From Nectonema munidae (taxonomy: Eukaryota; Nematomorpha; Nectonematoida; Nectonematidae), in contig JAUIRK010000891.1 of assembly GCA_030549495.1 (NCBI GenBank), forward strand, positions 1 to 64,000: a DNA stretch of 64,000 bases. Reading direction: 5' to 3'. A model generated the notes under the pieces. It ran no database searches and was not told the origin of the DNA. It saw only the letters and a list, made by a program, of their open reading frames with translations. Position numbers and translations under genes: made by a program. Each line of letters opens with the position of its first letter. Position 1 is the first letter of the stretch. Shown in pieces: positions 1 to 14,550 of this stretch.

Positions 1-1000
1 TCATATATTTTGCGGTCAGCTTCATTCCTAGTTTTTAACCATTTTGTATATATTTTTCTTCTACGATTTCTTGATTTAATGAATTCACGCGAAAACCACT
101 TAGGTCTGGACAGGCGCACCACTTTAGTCACTCTAGGAGCATGTTCGTTTGTAGTTGTTTCAATTACTGAGCAAAATTTGTTGAATGAAAAACAAGCTTC
201 AGTACTTTCATTTTGTATAGAAAATAGTCTTGCTTTTAGGTCATGCTTGAACAAGTCTTTATTGACACAAGAAAAAAAATTCTATAAATGATGGATTTCT
301 CCTTTATTTCTGAAGGTTCTTTAGAACTAAGAGAAAAGACAACGGGGTAGTGATCACTCAAATTAATTGGATAGATTTCAGGAGTAAGGCATGTCATCAG
401 TGAACTCTCACAAAATATGTTATCAAGACAATGCCCAGCAACGTGAGTTTGGACTTTTAACAAAGGATGGAGATCAAATTGATCAAGTGCGCTGAGGAGC
501 TTTGAAGTGAAGGCATTATTATGAGAATCAAAATGTAACGTTAAAGTCCCCAAGTATAAGATTATATGAAATGACCCTGTTTAGTGAATTAATCATATCA
601 GAAATTTCAATTAAAAACTCTCTAAAGGAAGCTCTTATTAATCTGTATACAAGAACAAAAGTAATGTTGTAATATGGAAAGTTCAATACGCAGCCAATGG
701 ATTCAAAAGTTTTGTATGTTTTGAGTTTAAGGTGCTTCAGATTAAAACCTTTTGATAAAGAATGGCAACGCCTCCTCCTCTTGAAAAACGAAATGAATGA
801 TATATCTCATATCCGCTTTCAATAACTTGTGTGATGGTTGAGTTGTAATCACTTTCTATCCAAGTTTCACAAATAAAGGCTACAACAGCAGACTTAGATT
901 TGCAAAAATCAATGACTTCAATGCATTTATTTCGCAGGGAATGAACATTCCATAAAACAAAGCTGCAAGAATGTAGGGTAATTAGTTTTTTGAAGTAGGT
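1..1000 (-). CDS. LINE A ORF2 start: AP-like endonuclease domain (partial, broken)
   Basis: The endonuclease of a non-LTR ORF2 nicks the target DNA for target-primed reverse transcription. On the minus strand from about 1000 the translation gives FVLWNVHSLRNKCIEV, then FICETWIESDY, then SRGGGVAILYQK, then LGDFNV, and later LSDHYPVVFSL. These are the N-terminal Asn motif, the catalytic Glu motif (ETW), the GDFN motif and the terminal SDH motif of the AP-endonuclease fold, in the right order. The frame shifts right after GDFNV (near 545), since the downstream part reads HFDSHNNAF in another frame. The reverse transcriptase would lie left of the window. Confidence 0.8.
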
Positions 1001-2283
1001 TGAGGATCAAAAGAAGTCCCAATTGATGAGGAGTCAAGAGAAGTAGACGGTGGTACAATTGATGATGAGTCAAGGGAAGTAGTAGGTTGAGGATCAAAAG
1101 AAGTCACAATTGATGAGGAGTCAAGAGAAGTAGACGGTGGTACAATTGATGATGAGTCAAGAGAAGTAGTAGGTGGTACAAAAGATTGTTTTCCAACTTT
1201 TTGTAAGAAAATAGGACATAAGGAGGAATTAGCCCGATGATTATCTTCCCACTTGTTTTTTCTACAGTTAATACATCGATGAAATGAAGAATTTTCGAAA
1301 GGAACAAGGCAATCTTTAGTTTGATGTGAATCAGCACAGTGTGCACAAGAAGGGGCTCCAACATTGGGGCAATTTGACTTCCAGTGCCCGTACTCTTGGC
1401 AGAAGTTACAGCGTTTAACCATTTTCCAATCAAAGACTGTACATTCCTGTAGACCTACAAACAATCGTTCACCAGAAGAAACAAGTCTTTCCCGAGTTTC
1501 AGAAGAAATTTTAAAAACAGAGTAGAATGTATTATTTTTTGAAGATTTTCTAACGAACAAGCATTTAGAAGTTTTCATTATTTATATTTAAGCTTTTATT
1601 CAGTTCCTTAACATTGTCAAAAAGATCACAAGGAGTATACGAGTTGTAGAGACCAACTATACCAATATAACAACTCTTATTTATAGAACTTATGGTTGTT
1701 TTATCAAAAGTTTTTTTCTAAAATAGGCAAAATATAATTTTTTGAGTTGTCTTAGGGGGCAGTACAAGACACATGTTTCCTTTTTTTGTTTTTTGTAAAA
1801 ATTCTTAATCTTAATGCCGGAGCTAACACAATCCTTTTCAAAAGATTTAATTTTTGGACTAGATATATCATTTCCATTTATAATAAAATTAGGTTTTTCT
1901 TTGATTTCTTCGACCCGTTTTTTATTAAATTTATTAGAAACAACATGTGAATATAAAGTTTCAGAACAATTATACCTTTCTACGGACGCTGAATTAGGCA
2001 AATTAATTTTATCAACTATTTTTTTAAGTGAGGTTTCTATTGATGAGATTTTCAAAGAAAGAGAGTTCGAGTTACGCTGTTCTTTTTTAGAGAGACAGTC
2101 ATTACACAAGAAAACAAAATTCTTATAGTTTTTTTGAAAATTCGGTAGTGTATTTCTATAGTAGGAAGGAGGGCATAAAGGTTGAACATTACAGTTAAAA
2201 GCATGGAAAAAATTACTGCAAAAAAAACATTCAATCGATTCATGTTGAGCATTTATATTACAAGATTTACATAGGATTTCATA

Positions 2284-2290
<7 letters not shown>
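982..2290 (-). CDS. LINE A ORF1: PHD-like finger, linker and zinc knuckles (degenerate)
   Basis: ORF1 proteins of this type bind the element's RNA. The upstream part (2290 to about 1690) begins with CKSCN, CFFC, FFHAFNC and CNDCL. This Cys/His spacing looks like a PHD-type finger and is followed by a charged, Lys-rich segment. The downstream part (1578 to 982) has CNFCQEYGHWKSNCP, then CAHCADSHQTKDC, then CINCRKN, which are gag-like zinc knuckles. The C-terminus is Ser/Thr/Asp-rich and contains a 29-residue unit (TTSLDSSSIV ... FDPQP) present twice in tandem. Between 1690 and 1578 the frame is lost and regained, so the ORF is broken there. It is followed directly by the endonuclease of ORF2. 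Confidence 0.75.
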
Positions 2291-4362
<2,072 letters not shown>

Positions 4363-4449
4363 TCTTGGCCATTGTTAAAAAAATATTGAATATGTAATAT
4401 CTATTACTCATTTTCATTTATAATATAGGATATATCTATATCTTTCATT

Positions 4450-6640
4450 ATGAACCAAGATTTGTTTAATATTCCTCACTTTAGTGATTCTATATTTTTC
4501 GAAAACATTTATTCTTCTACTATTACTAATTTACAAGATCCTCTAAAGTTATATAAATTTAATTTATTATCTCTCAATATCCAATCACTCAATTCTAAGT
4601 ATAGTTCTCTATTCGTCTTTCTTGATCTATTCTGTGCTTATAACAATGACTTTCCACATGTAATTTGCTTGCAAGAAACTTGGATTAAAAATGTTGTCAA
4701 GACTTTTAACATTGCTATAGATATAGTTTAGTTTACTTTAAATATATTTGTGTGACATACATGTGAACAGTAAGTATTTTGAAGTTTTTACCATAGGAGT
4801 TTATTTATCCTCTTCTAAAATACTGTTGGCTAACAATATATATATCAAAAACCTTCTGGTGATAAATATAAAATTGATTCTTTTATGCAAGAGTTTTAAG
4901 AGTTTACCCTGAATTATAAATATAAAATGAGCATTTTTATTTGGGACTTTAATTTTAATTTGTTAAAAATTATGAATAATTTGTTTGTCAAATCATTTCT
5001 AAATATATGGTTATCCAACTCCTTCAAACCTTCAATCTCTTAGTATACTCGCTTTTGTTGTGTATCACTTATTGACAATATATTCATCCCTTTCAATTTT
5101 TGTAATTATAATTCTTACAATATTAATTTTCATATATCTGATCACTTACCTGTTCTAATTTCCTTTGATTGTTGTTTCTCATGTAAAAATGAAAGAGATT
5201 TTCCATAAAGACACTTTCATTGAATCAGTCTCATATTTGAATGGCGTATATGTATTTGCAAATGACTTTTGATAATCCCAATGAATTTTTTATTAAGTTG
5301 TATGATACACTTTCCTATTTTTTATTTGTAAACACTAAAGTTTTAAATTTCAGCAAAAGTTGTAGTCTTTATTATGAAAGGGCTAATAAAACTTTTGGTG
5401 AATAATGTACTCCTAAAAATGATAAAAGAAAGATAAGATATTTTTGAAATTGAAAAAATCTCATTATTTTGAGTTGAAAACAAAATATGTTAGTATCAGA
5501 AATAGGATAAAATATATATCAAGAAAACTAAAGAATGAATATTATTACAAATACTTTTCTGAAGAAACTAGACCAAAACAACTATATGGAATCAAATTAA
5601 GGCAGAATCTCAATACCTCAACAAAGTTGAATATTGTACTCGATTATGAAGAGAAGCTGATTAATTAACCAACTGAGCTTTCTAATCTCTTTAACGTTCA
5701 CAAGTAATATTCACCCCTTATATCAAAATGTCGATAGCTTTAATTTTTTGAATGATGTTAAACTTAAATAGCCGTAGATTCTTTTCAACCTAATAAAAGT
5801 ATATCTCATAGGTTTAAATTCTTGCCTCGAATTTTCTATCTATTCTGACATGTTCAAGCTTAATAAAGTACATCTCATCTTCAAAAAAGGCGATAAGTTC
5901 AACATTGACAACTATATACCTGTTTCCATAATTCCAACTCTCTCTAAATTAGAAATTACTTTTCAAATCACTTCAAATGGTTTACTATATGACTTTCAAT
6001 TCTGTTTTAGAAAATTTTCATAACACTCAATCTCTTTTTTCTTTGCTAATAAATCAAATTATTGATAAATATTCAGAAGGTTATTACGGTTTAACTGCTT
6101 TTATAGATATTTCCAAGGCATTTGATTTAATTACTCCTTAGCTCTTACTGCAAAAGTTAAGTCTGTATTGCTTTCAAAAAGAGCACGCTTATTCATGAAA
6201 TCATATCTAGAGTCCCGACAACAGCAAGTATTAGTAGAGGATATTTTATCTGATAAATAAAATATAACTGCTGGTGTTCCCCAAGGATCCATTTTAGGCC
6301 CTTTCCTTTTTTAATATTCACTAATGATTTGTATTATACTAATCCTAATTTAAGTTATTTTAGTTTTGCAGACGATCTGACAATTAATTTGCTATTTTTT
6401 CCTTGTAAAATAAAATGCATTGAAAAAATTATCCAGAAAGAATTTCAAAATTTATTTGACTGGGTATCAAAAAATGGGATGATTATCCACAAAAATACGT
6501 CAAAGTTAATGCTTTTTTCAATGAATAGTCACATAAACCTGAAAACTAAATATTATATAGAGATAATTTATTGTTTGAAGTTGTAGACAATATTCAATCG
6601 TTAGGTTTAATAATAGATAATAAATTAACTTGGAAAAGTC
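4450..6640 (+). pseudogene. LINE B ORF2 endonuclease-reverse transcriptase, many breaks
   Basis: ORF2 begins at ATG 4450 (MNQDLFNIPHFSDS) and keeps the N-terminal endonuclease motif and ETW motif before its first stop near 4731. The domain continues in other frames with a weak GDFN-like stretch (WDFNFNLLKIM near 4940) and SDHLPVLI near 5130. Reverse transcriptase blocks follow: FKKGDKFNIDNY, then TAFIDISKAFDLI near 6095, then AGVPQGSILGP near 6270, then FADD (6366-6377), the catalytic motif C. In-frame stops and shifts are frequent (more than ten), so this copy cannot make protein. The length from endonuclease to FADD is normal for the family. Confidence 0.8.
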
Positions 6641-7475
6641 ATATTTGATATGTGAATGCAAAGCTTTCTAGAGTGACTGGAATTTTAAAAGCTAACAGAG
6701 TTCACTCCATCTTAATGTAAAGTAACTATTATATAATTCCTTTTTTCAACCATATATCAATTATTGTATATTATTATGGGGACATTGTTATCTTTTAACT
6801 TTGGAGAACTCTCAAAAAAAGTCGTCAGATACATTTATAACGATATATATCATACTAGCAACTTATTTCTTGACTCAACATATTAAAAATTTATGACCTA
6901 TATAAATATAATTTGGCTATGTTTATATTCAAACTTTTTAATGGTTATCAGTCTAATGTATTTGAGAAAATTTTAGATTTTGATTGAGTACATAGTACTT
7001 AACTTCTTGTTTTTGAATTCATAAAACATATAACATATATTTATTATTTTTTTTATCTAGCTTGTAAGTCTTATATATATACTTTTTTTTTATATCATTA
7101 TTATATATTATGATTATATAAACACTAGTACGAAGTATTTATTATAAACTTTGAATATAAACTATTTTATTATTTACGAAGTTTTGTGTAACTTAATATA
7201 AGCGGCCTAAAGGCCTTTTGAAGTCTCGCAGTTTTTTTTGTAATGTATGCTACGTGGTTATTACTTTTGATAAAATATGACCTATTGTTTAAAATTTTCT
7301 TTTACTCATTTTATGATTTAGTATTCTTTTTTTATATCTGTATGATGTATTTACATTATTTACTTACTATTGTCCCAAAGTGACGTTGGAACATTAATTG
7401 TGCATATTATACTCTTTTTTTAAAAATCTCTTGTAAATTAATGAATAAACTCTCTTCTCTCTCATAATGGGTGCT
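4450..7475 (+). mobile_element. LINE B: CR1/Jockey-like non-LTR retrotransposon, decayed
   Basis: A second non-LTR element reads rightward. Endonuclease signals are at 4450-5170 (LNIQSLNSKYSS, ICLQETWI, later SDHLPVLISF) and reverse transcriptase signals at about 5860-6640 (NYIPVSIIPTLSKL, AGVPQGSILGP, SFADDLTI). The remaining coding to about 7000 is scattered over frames. The 3' untranslated part seems to run to about 7475 and includes a GGCCTAAAGGCC hairpin near 7204-7215 and an AATAAA near 7443. No ORF1 is seen: the giant ATG array sits where it would be expected. The endonuclease sequence differs clearly from LINE A, so it is another family. Confidence 0.85.
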
Positions 7476-10400
7476 TTTTGAATTTTTAATAATGTGAGTG
7501 GGCGATTTGACAAAAATGTTCGGAAACCACAAAGACATACATGTCTCTTCAGTCTTGAAAGATTGTTGTAGATTCAGTAGAAATTTTAAATAAGCCTTTT
7601 GAAAATCGTTTATTCTATGATAATAAAAAATTTTAAAAAATATTATTAAAAAAAATTATATTAAAAAATGAGATGCTTAGAAAAAGGAGTTTATACTCCA
7701 TAACTAGTTTGCAATATCACTAATAAAGTGTGTAGTTTTTTTTAATTTTTTTCTTTTTTATATTTGTTATAAAATTTTCACCTTATCTTTCATTGGGCAT
7801 ATCTGTCAGAAATATTGTTTCTAAGTTAAGTTTAGTATATAAAAAAGTATAAAGCATTTAGAATCGATTTTGTAGTAATAAAAAGATTTAAGCACGAGGC
7901 TTATGTTACAGAAAGAGTATTATGATTGATGAGTCTCTACTTTTTTCAATAGCTTGATATGGTTTGCTGATATTCCATAGTAATCGGTTGCTCGCTACAT
8001 TTCATAACACGTATTCAAGTTATCATTAAATGAGAAAGAGTGGGACAAAATTTTGATTGATAAAAAATGCTAGCGGCACTGAATTGGTATATGCGAGTAA
8101 GCATGTGTGAGGTTGACAATTGAAAGAGCTTAGGATCCCATTTGTAATTTGAAGAAAATGTTAACATAAATTTAGATTTACACGGCGTAATATCTTTTTT
8201 GACCTGGCATTACACAAAGGTGGAAAGCGATACTCATATCCTATCATATGCACAACTTTATAATAATATTGTGCACAAAAACAATGAAATATTGTCATTA
8301 TTCTTAATAAAGATATTATTAACAAAAGCATGTCGTTTTAAAGTTACTTGTAAACTACAGGCGCATAACGTCTTTATCATTTTGTTTGTGAAATGCTTAC
8401 ATATTAGTTTAGTTAATTTTAACTATTGACCTAAATTTTCCCTTACCTGACATATTTATAGAAAATGTGTGTGTGTGACGTAAGGATTTAATAAAGTATC
8501 AACGCGACGAGGTAAGAATTTTTCTGCACTAAACAGATTAAGATTACAAATTATTAGCGTGTTCTCCACTCATAAGAAATTATAATAATAGGTTATATAC
8601 GAGCATATAATTCAACTTTACTCTCTGCCTTTCTGCCTAAAACATGTTGTTCACATTCACGGAATTTAATACTTGATCTGTAGTAAGTGTTTTATATTGT
8701 CACAAAAGGACTACATTCCATAAAATTGAGATTCATTATTCTTTACCAGTAATAAAATAGCAGTCAGATAACAAGCTTTACTAAAAAAGAATCAGTTTGT
8801 TCATGGAGATAATCATTTATACTTATGACTTTATTGATAAAATCGATTTGTATATTCGCATATAACTAGTTTGTTCTTTTTCAATCGAATTTTCACTTCA
8901 GCACAAATAAAACTTCATTTAATTTGAATTAGATGCAAACAAAATTTTATTTCATATTTTCAAGCTTTGATTTGTCGCTCTGCTTTTTTACCTACCTTTA
9001 CATTATGTAAAAAAGGCAAAAAAAATTAAAATACATCTAACTTCTAAGTTATTTCAAACTTCTTCTTTTTTTAATTATTACTATAGCTTTTCTAAAGGAA
9101 AATCAACATTAGTAAATCAGAGTTTAACAGAAGTTTTTTTAATTATAAAATTAAAACTATCATTCTAAAACTTATTTTTCCCATCCATCATTTCCATAGC
9201 GAAGGCTTAATCTTGATCCTATAAATGAAATCACTCTATCCAACTACATATTATAAAATCTACTTAATAGTAAGGTAAAACTAATGAATTGATAAAATAG
9301 CTTAATTTTCGAAGTAATATTTATTGAATTTTATAAAATTCAGATTGATAACAATTTTAAACTAATTTTATTAGAGCCTTTTACTCTGGGTTTCACATGG
9401 TTTCCATTGCTTAACTAGTGTTCAGACTGATCGATAAAAGAATGTAAAAATGAAAAAACTGATCAAGAATAATTTAAAAACAAAAGAATGAAAAAACAAA
9501 TTTCCTATTTTCTTATTTTTTTCTTAACAATTTACTAATAATAAATGAAGAAAAATTTCAAAGGGTTTTATTTCATATATAAAATATCAAAAAAATTTTA
9601 GAATCTATTTTTGTGTTAAATTATATAAATGTGTCAAATTACAAGAATTGTTAAAATTACCTTATTTTACCGGAATTTTATCAATGATTAGTTTTATATC
9701 TTTCAAAAATTTCATTCAAAGAAAACACTCTTAAAGGAAGAAGAAAAATAAATCTTATTTACCCTTAGAGACCACAAGCTTTTAGAACATATTGATAGAT
9801 TTTTAGTCAGTTTTCAAAATTTCTTCACTGCTATGCTATATCCGTAAAGGAAATATTTAATATTTTTAATGTAACCAAAATTTTCGTTAAATTTGAAGTT
9901 TTTCATATCGAATTTTATTGAATGATTATTTTGTCAATCGAACATTTCATAGAAGAGAAGTTTTTATTAAAAAAATAAAGAAATTTCTATTTTAAATTAG
10001 TAAATATATAAATAAAAATACAAACAAATGAATTGTAAATGTAAAGAATGATATTTGTCTATATTAATAGAACTTGCAGTAAAATTTAAAAAAAAAAAGA
10101 AAACAGTAGTAATATATAAGGGTCTAGTATGAACAACTGCACACACCTTAGCCCACACAAAAATTTAATTTTGGACCAAATTTTTAACTCCTATATACCA
10201 ATAGCATATCAGGTATTTTAATAAGGGTCCAAAAGTAAGTTTATTCACTTAAATGGACTTTTAAAATATTTTTAAGATACATTAACTTTTAACTAAATAA
10301 AAACCTTTTGATATTTACACTGAAATATGGCTTGTCATTTCACTATGTTAAAGAGATTATATTATTTGACATGATAATTAAAGTAAAAATTTATGCAAAA

Positions 10401-13136
10401 TGAAGCCAAGAGTTTAAAAAATTAAGAAATTCAAGATTGGAAACTTCAAAAATAAATTCATTTTCGATAATAGAGACAAACCTTGAAATTTTTAACAATA
10501 AAATTATTTTATATTTTCCTTCCAGATTCTCCATTTATTGTGCTGTTTTCTGATTTATATGGAGAAATTAGAGAAACTCCAAAGATTTAGTTTTAACAAT
10601 CAAATAAAAAGAATCAAATTAAATCAAAATCATTTTCTTTATGGCAAATGTGTGAGAAGGGAGGAAAGGGTTAAGTAAAGAAGGCTTTAAATCAAATAAT
10701 CTATAAAATATTTGGTTGTGTTACTTAAAACATCTTAGATGATTAAGATTGTTTCTGCTATGATATAGTTAGGTTATTATCGATTAGAGTGTGGAATAAA
10801 AATTAAAACTGCGACATCTGAGCAAATACTCATTTATTTTTACTATAAGTAGGAGGGAGTCGTCTTAAATTATTCTTGTTAGTGTAAAGACTGAAACCTT
10901 AAATCTTTAAAAGTATTTAACATTGGGAAAGGCCAAATTTCTATCAACTTTTTCTATTCTTAAGAGTTCACTTGATTGTGCTGATTTGTATTATCTGATA
11001 TATACTACAAAAGATATTCAAGACGTATGTTAAACCTGAAATATATCTGCTCAAAAGAAAGGTTTTGATGTGTAAATGTTTCAAATTACCTGTAATGAAT
11101 ACTTCATCAAAAAATATAACTGCATTTCACAAAATATATTGAATTACTGGAGCGTTGAAATGCATAAAATGATATTTTATCTCATATAGTGTAGATTATT
11201 GTATAATTGATTTATGTAAAAAGAAAACATTGTATTACATTTATTGAATATTTTAAAAGTGAATTCAAATATTAAATGAAATAATTGTCTGTCACGTGAT
11301 TATAAAATTTCATGAGTAAAAAATATATTAAGCAATTCATCACATATTGTATTAGGAATCATTTTTACCAGAGAAAATTTCAATGTAATATTTTTTCACA
11401 ATTTATGGAACAATCTTTTCCTATCACTTGAACGACTAAACATTTTTTATAAGGTCCAATAGCGAAAATTAACACAAAATATGTTTCTAAATGTTTTTAA
11501 AAAAATAATATATAAAATGTTTATTTAAGATATAAAGATATGAAAGAAAAGATTCGAAGAACATTTGTTTTAAACATTTGAAACAACTTTTGATAAATAT
11601 TTAAAAAAAAAACAAAAAAAATATAAATGCGAGAGTTGTAAAAAAATATTGGAACTATAATATTGAATCTTATTAAATACTGAAAAATGACATATCAATT
11701 CTAAAAAATCAAATAACGCAACTCGCCTTTCTGGTGAAGAAAATGTATTCGATTTTTGAGCTTATCTTTCTGGAGGGAGAGTTTCTGGTTCGAAAATTTA
11801 AAGGTTTTTTATCAACTAGATTCAATTATAAATTAAATTTTACACAATGCAGTGAAAATAACAAACTTAGTAAAAGAACATAAACTTGAAATTTTTTTTT
11901 TAAATGCCCTTTATCTAAATGAAGATTAGCTTTAAAAATGAATCAAGTTTTCTGATAATTCATAATATGCAAATATTGGCAGATCGCCCAAATACTCCAA
12001 GCAAACTTTAAATTTATAAGTTCTGGCGAATGAGAACTCATAACGTATAAGAAAGTGAGAAAATGGAAAACACTATAACAATACAATAAATATTATAAAA
12101 TCCATACAAGTTCTTTTTGTGTATTATGTACATTGACTTTTGTAAGGAATCAATAAAAAGCAAGTTAATTTCGTAGATTAGATAAGGTTTTTAGTCGAAT
12201 CAAATAACCAAGTTTCAGGTTAATATTTTTAAGTTTTTGTCGCCCTGGTTCTTAAACATAATAATAAAACACAATTTAATTTAGTTGAATTTTGTCTGAT
12301 GTCCAGATTTCAGAGCTCAAAAATCAAGAGAGAAACTGATCGAAATATACTAGAAATAATGGAGCTACCTCATTCAACTAACTTTTTTCTAAGTCCCTTC
12401 ATACATATTTTTGCTAATCATCATTTGGTTTGGCGTTGAGTCTTATCATTTTTAAAACTTATGAGTCCTCTATGTTTTTATATTTCTTTCATATTTCCCA
12501 AGTTAAATGACTTTTTATTAATTTGTTTACATTTACGTCGAAAAAATTTATTAATTTCCCACTAACCGTAACCTTTTGTTGCAATGATACTTCTCATAAA
12601 CTCATTGTTGATCCTATACCAATTCTTGTATATGATATATTTATTGAAATTTAATTTATTTTTACAAATCTTATCCTTTTCACATGGGCGTACATTTAAA
12701 AGTCTAGTCCATATTTAATGCATTCACACTAAAGATTTGATAAAAATTTCAAAGTACTTTACACTGTGAAAGAAGAAAAACACACAAACCCAAAAACTTT
12801 GGCCTCAAAAACGCTTATTAAAAACAGAAATTTAAAACTACTCGGTATTTTTGTTAATTTTATTTTTTAAATATTTTCCTGATAAAGCCCAGCATTAATC
12901 CATTTCTATTGCAAGCCTTGGGAAATTCTTGAATAGCATGTGGATTACAGGGAAAATCTTGAGCTGCTAAATCATTATTCAAATCGAATAATTAATCTAG
13001 GGCACTTCTTCAGCTCTTTCAAACCCTAACCTTGACTCATTAGCACATCTCCTTTGTTTGTGAATTTGATTGGATCAAGGAGAAATATTTACTCATATAA
13101 ACATTTTTATTTCTATTGATTTAAAGACACAACAAC
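7476..13136. other. Gene-poor AT-rich stretch
   Basis: I see no coding exon, RNA gene or clear mobile element here. Open frames are short (the longest is 76 codons, at 8199-8429) and have no recognisable motif. The sequence is AT-rich with A and T runs. Degenerate old elements could hide here and would need a repeat-library search. Confidence 0.6.
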
Positions 13137-13569
13137 CAGTGTCGATTCTAAGTCTTTAAAAGAGGCTGTGTCTTGGCCAATGTTTTATTATAGATATCAC
13201 TTGTAATTTTTTAACGCAAAAATGCTCTACCAACCTCAGATATAGCTCTGTTTTTTTGTTTTTTTGTATCTAAAACATTAAAATTTTGGTAAGGGTCTTA
13301 AATTCAAATTTTTTTCTTTGAAATAAAATTATATTGAATATTTTGAAAGTGTTTTTGCTTAATTTATCCTTTTACAAGTTGTATTCTACATAGCTATAAA
13401 TGAAATTCACAATAAATTTTATATAAAAAAATTCACAAATTATTTAAAAGAGGTTCATTGTATTGAAAATTACTTCATGATATAAAGAGGGGAGCAACAT
13501 GGGGGTCAGCAAAAAACTTGAGGGAGAAGGGGGGCTGGCCCCCTCTGACCCCCTTTAAAATCGCCACTG
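13137..13569. mobile_element. hAT-like MITE remnant
   Basis: The left end begins CAGTGTCGATTCTAA and the right end finishes TTAAAATCGCCACTG, so the two are imperfect inverted repeats (CAGTG.CGATT.TAA). Just inside the right end is a G/C-rich block (13500-13555) typical of non-autonomous hAT copies. The flanking octamers (ACAACAAC and ACACCTTT) match only partly, so a target duplication is not secure. No transposase is present. Confidence 0.5.
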
Positions 13570-14347
13570 ACACCTTTTTCATAATTTATCATAGATTATA
13601 CAAAAATTTGTTTCAAGATTTTTGACAAAAGTTAAATAAAGTATAATTCGGATAAAACAAACTTTGTAGAGGAAGCAAGATTTAATTCTTTCGATATAAT
13701 CGAAAGGATATAAAAAATTAAAGAAAAACACATTTATATTAAAAACCATTGTTTTTGTCTTATTTCAGTCCAAACATGAAATTTTAATACAAATTGCGTG
13801 TTTCATTATAAAATAGGATTCCTGGTAAATTTCTCGATAACAAAAACTCCAAAATCAAATGCTTAAAAAATAATTTATTCAATTATCAATTTCTTGAAAG
13901 GCAGTTTACTTGAAAATAGTGGTTGAATGAAAAAAGCGAAAAATAAGATATCATAACTTTATTGTAAAATAAACACATAATAATATCCTGAAAATATGTT
14001 TATTATTGCCAATGTAAATTACTGAAAAATTTCTTTCTGGCTGCTAACGTTTGAGAAATTTATTTTTCGAGCAATTGATGTTGATAATAAAAGAGCTTGT
14101 AATTTTTTGTTAGGTTTGGATTTTATAATTACACATATTTTGCTTGAAATGTGGTGGATAAAATATTTTCGTTAAAGATTATAAAGGATAAAGGAAAACT
14201 TAATCCAATTATTATCCTATTAAATTATAATGAGCATATAATTGAAAATCTTTGAATTTTCTTTTTTATTTCTGAAAATTCGTTTTAAGCGTCTTCATTA
14301 TAAGGCACATCTGATAAGTATAGCTGTTCTGTAGATTTAAGCCGCTT
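13570..14347. other. AT-rich, no feature seen
   Basis: No open frame of interest, no repeat structure and no RNA gene recognised. Confidence 0.5.
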
Positions 14348-14550
14348 TTACTGGATTAGTAGATTAATTATATTATATTTTAATTTTATTTTTTTACCTA
14401 ATTATCTGCCATACAAGCGGTCATTCTGACTATTTGTGCAGTGCTTATCTTAATGTCAAATGTTACCTACATCTGTTTCAATATATACATTGTTTTGTTG
14501 TAATCTGTTCATAGTCTTAATAAATATCTTATCTTATCTTACTGGATTAG
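14348..14550 (+). mobile_element. LINE 3'-end insertion with 12-bp target site duplication
   Basis: An insertion of 179 bp (14360-14538) is flanked by identical 12-mers TTACTGGATTAG at 14348-14359 and 14539-14550. It ends with AATAAA followed by three ATCTT units. A pentanucleotide tail with a long perfect target duplication is what a severely 5'-truncated non-LTR element leaves behind. No coding remains. The perfect duplication suggests a fairly recent insertion. Confidence 0.75.
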
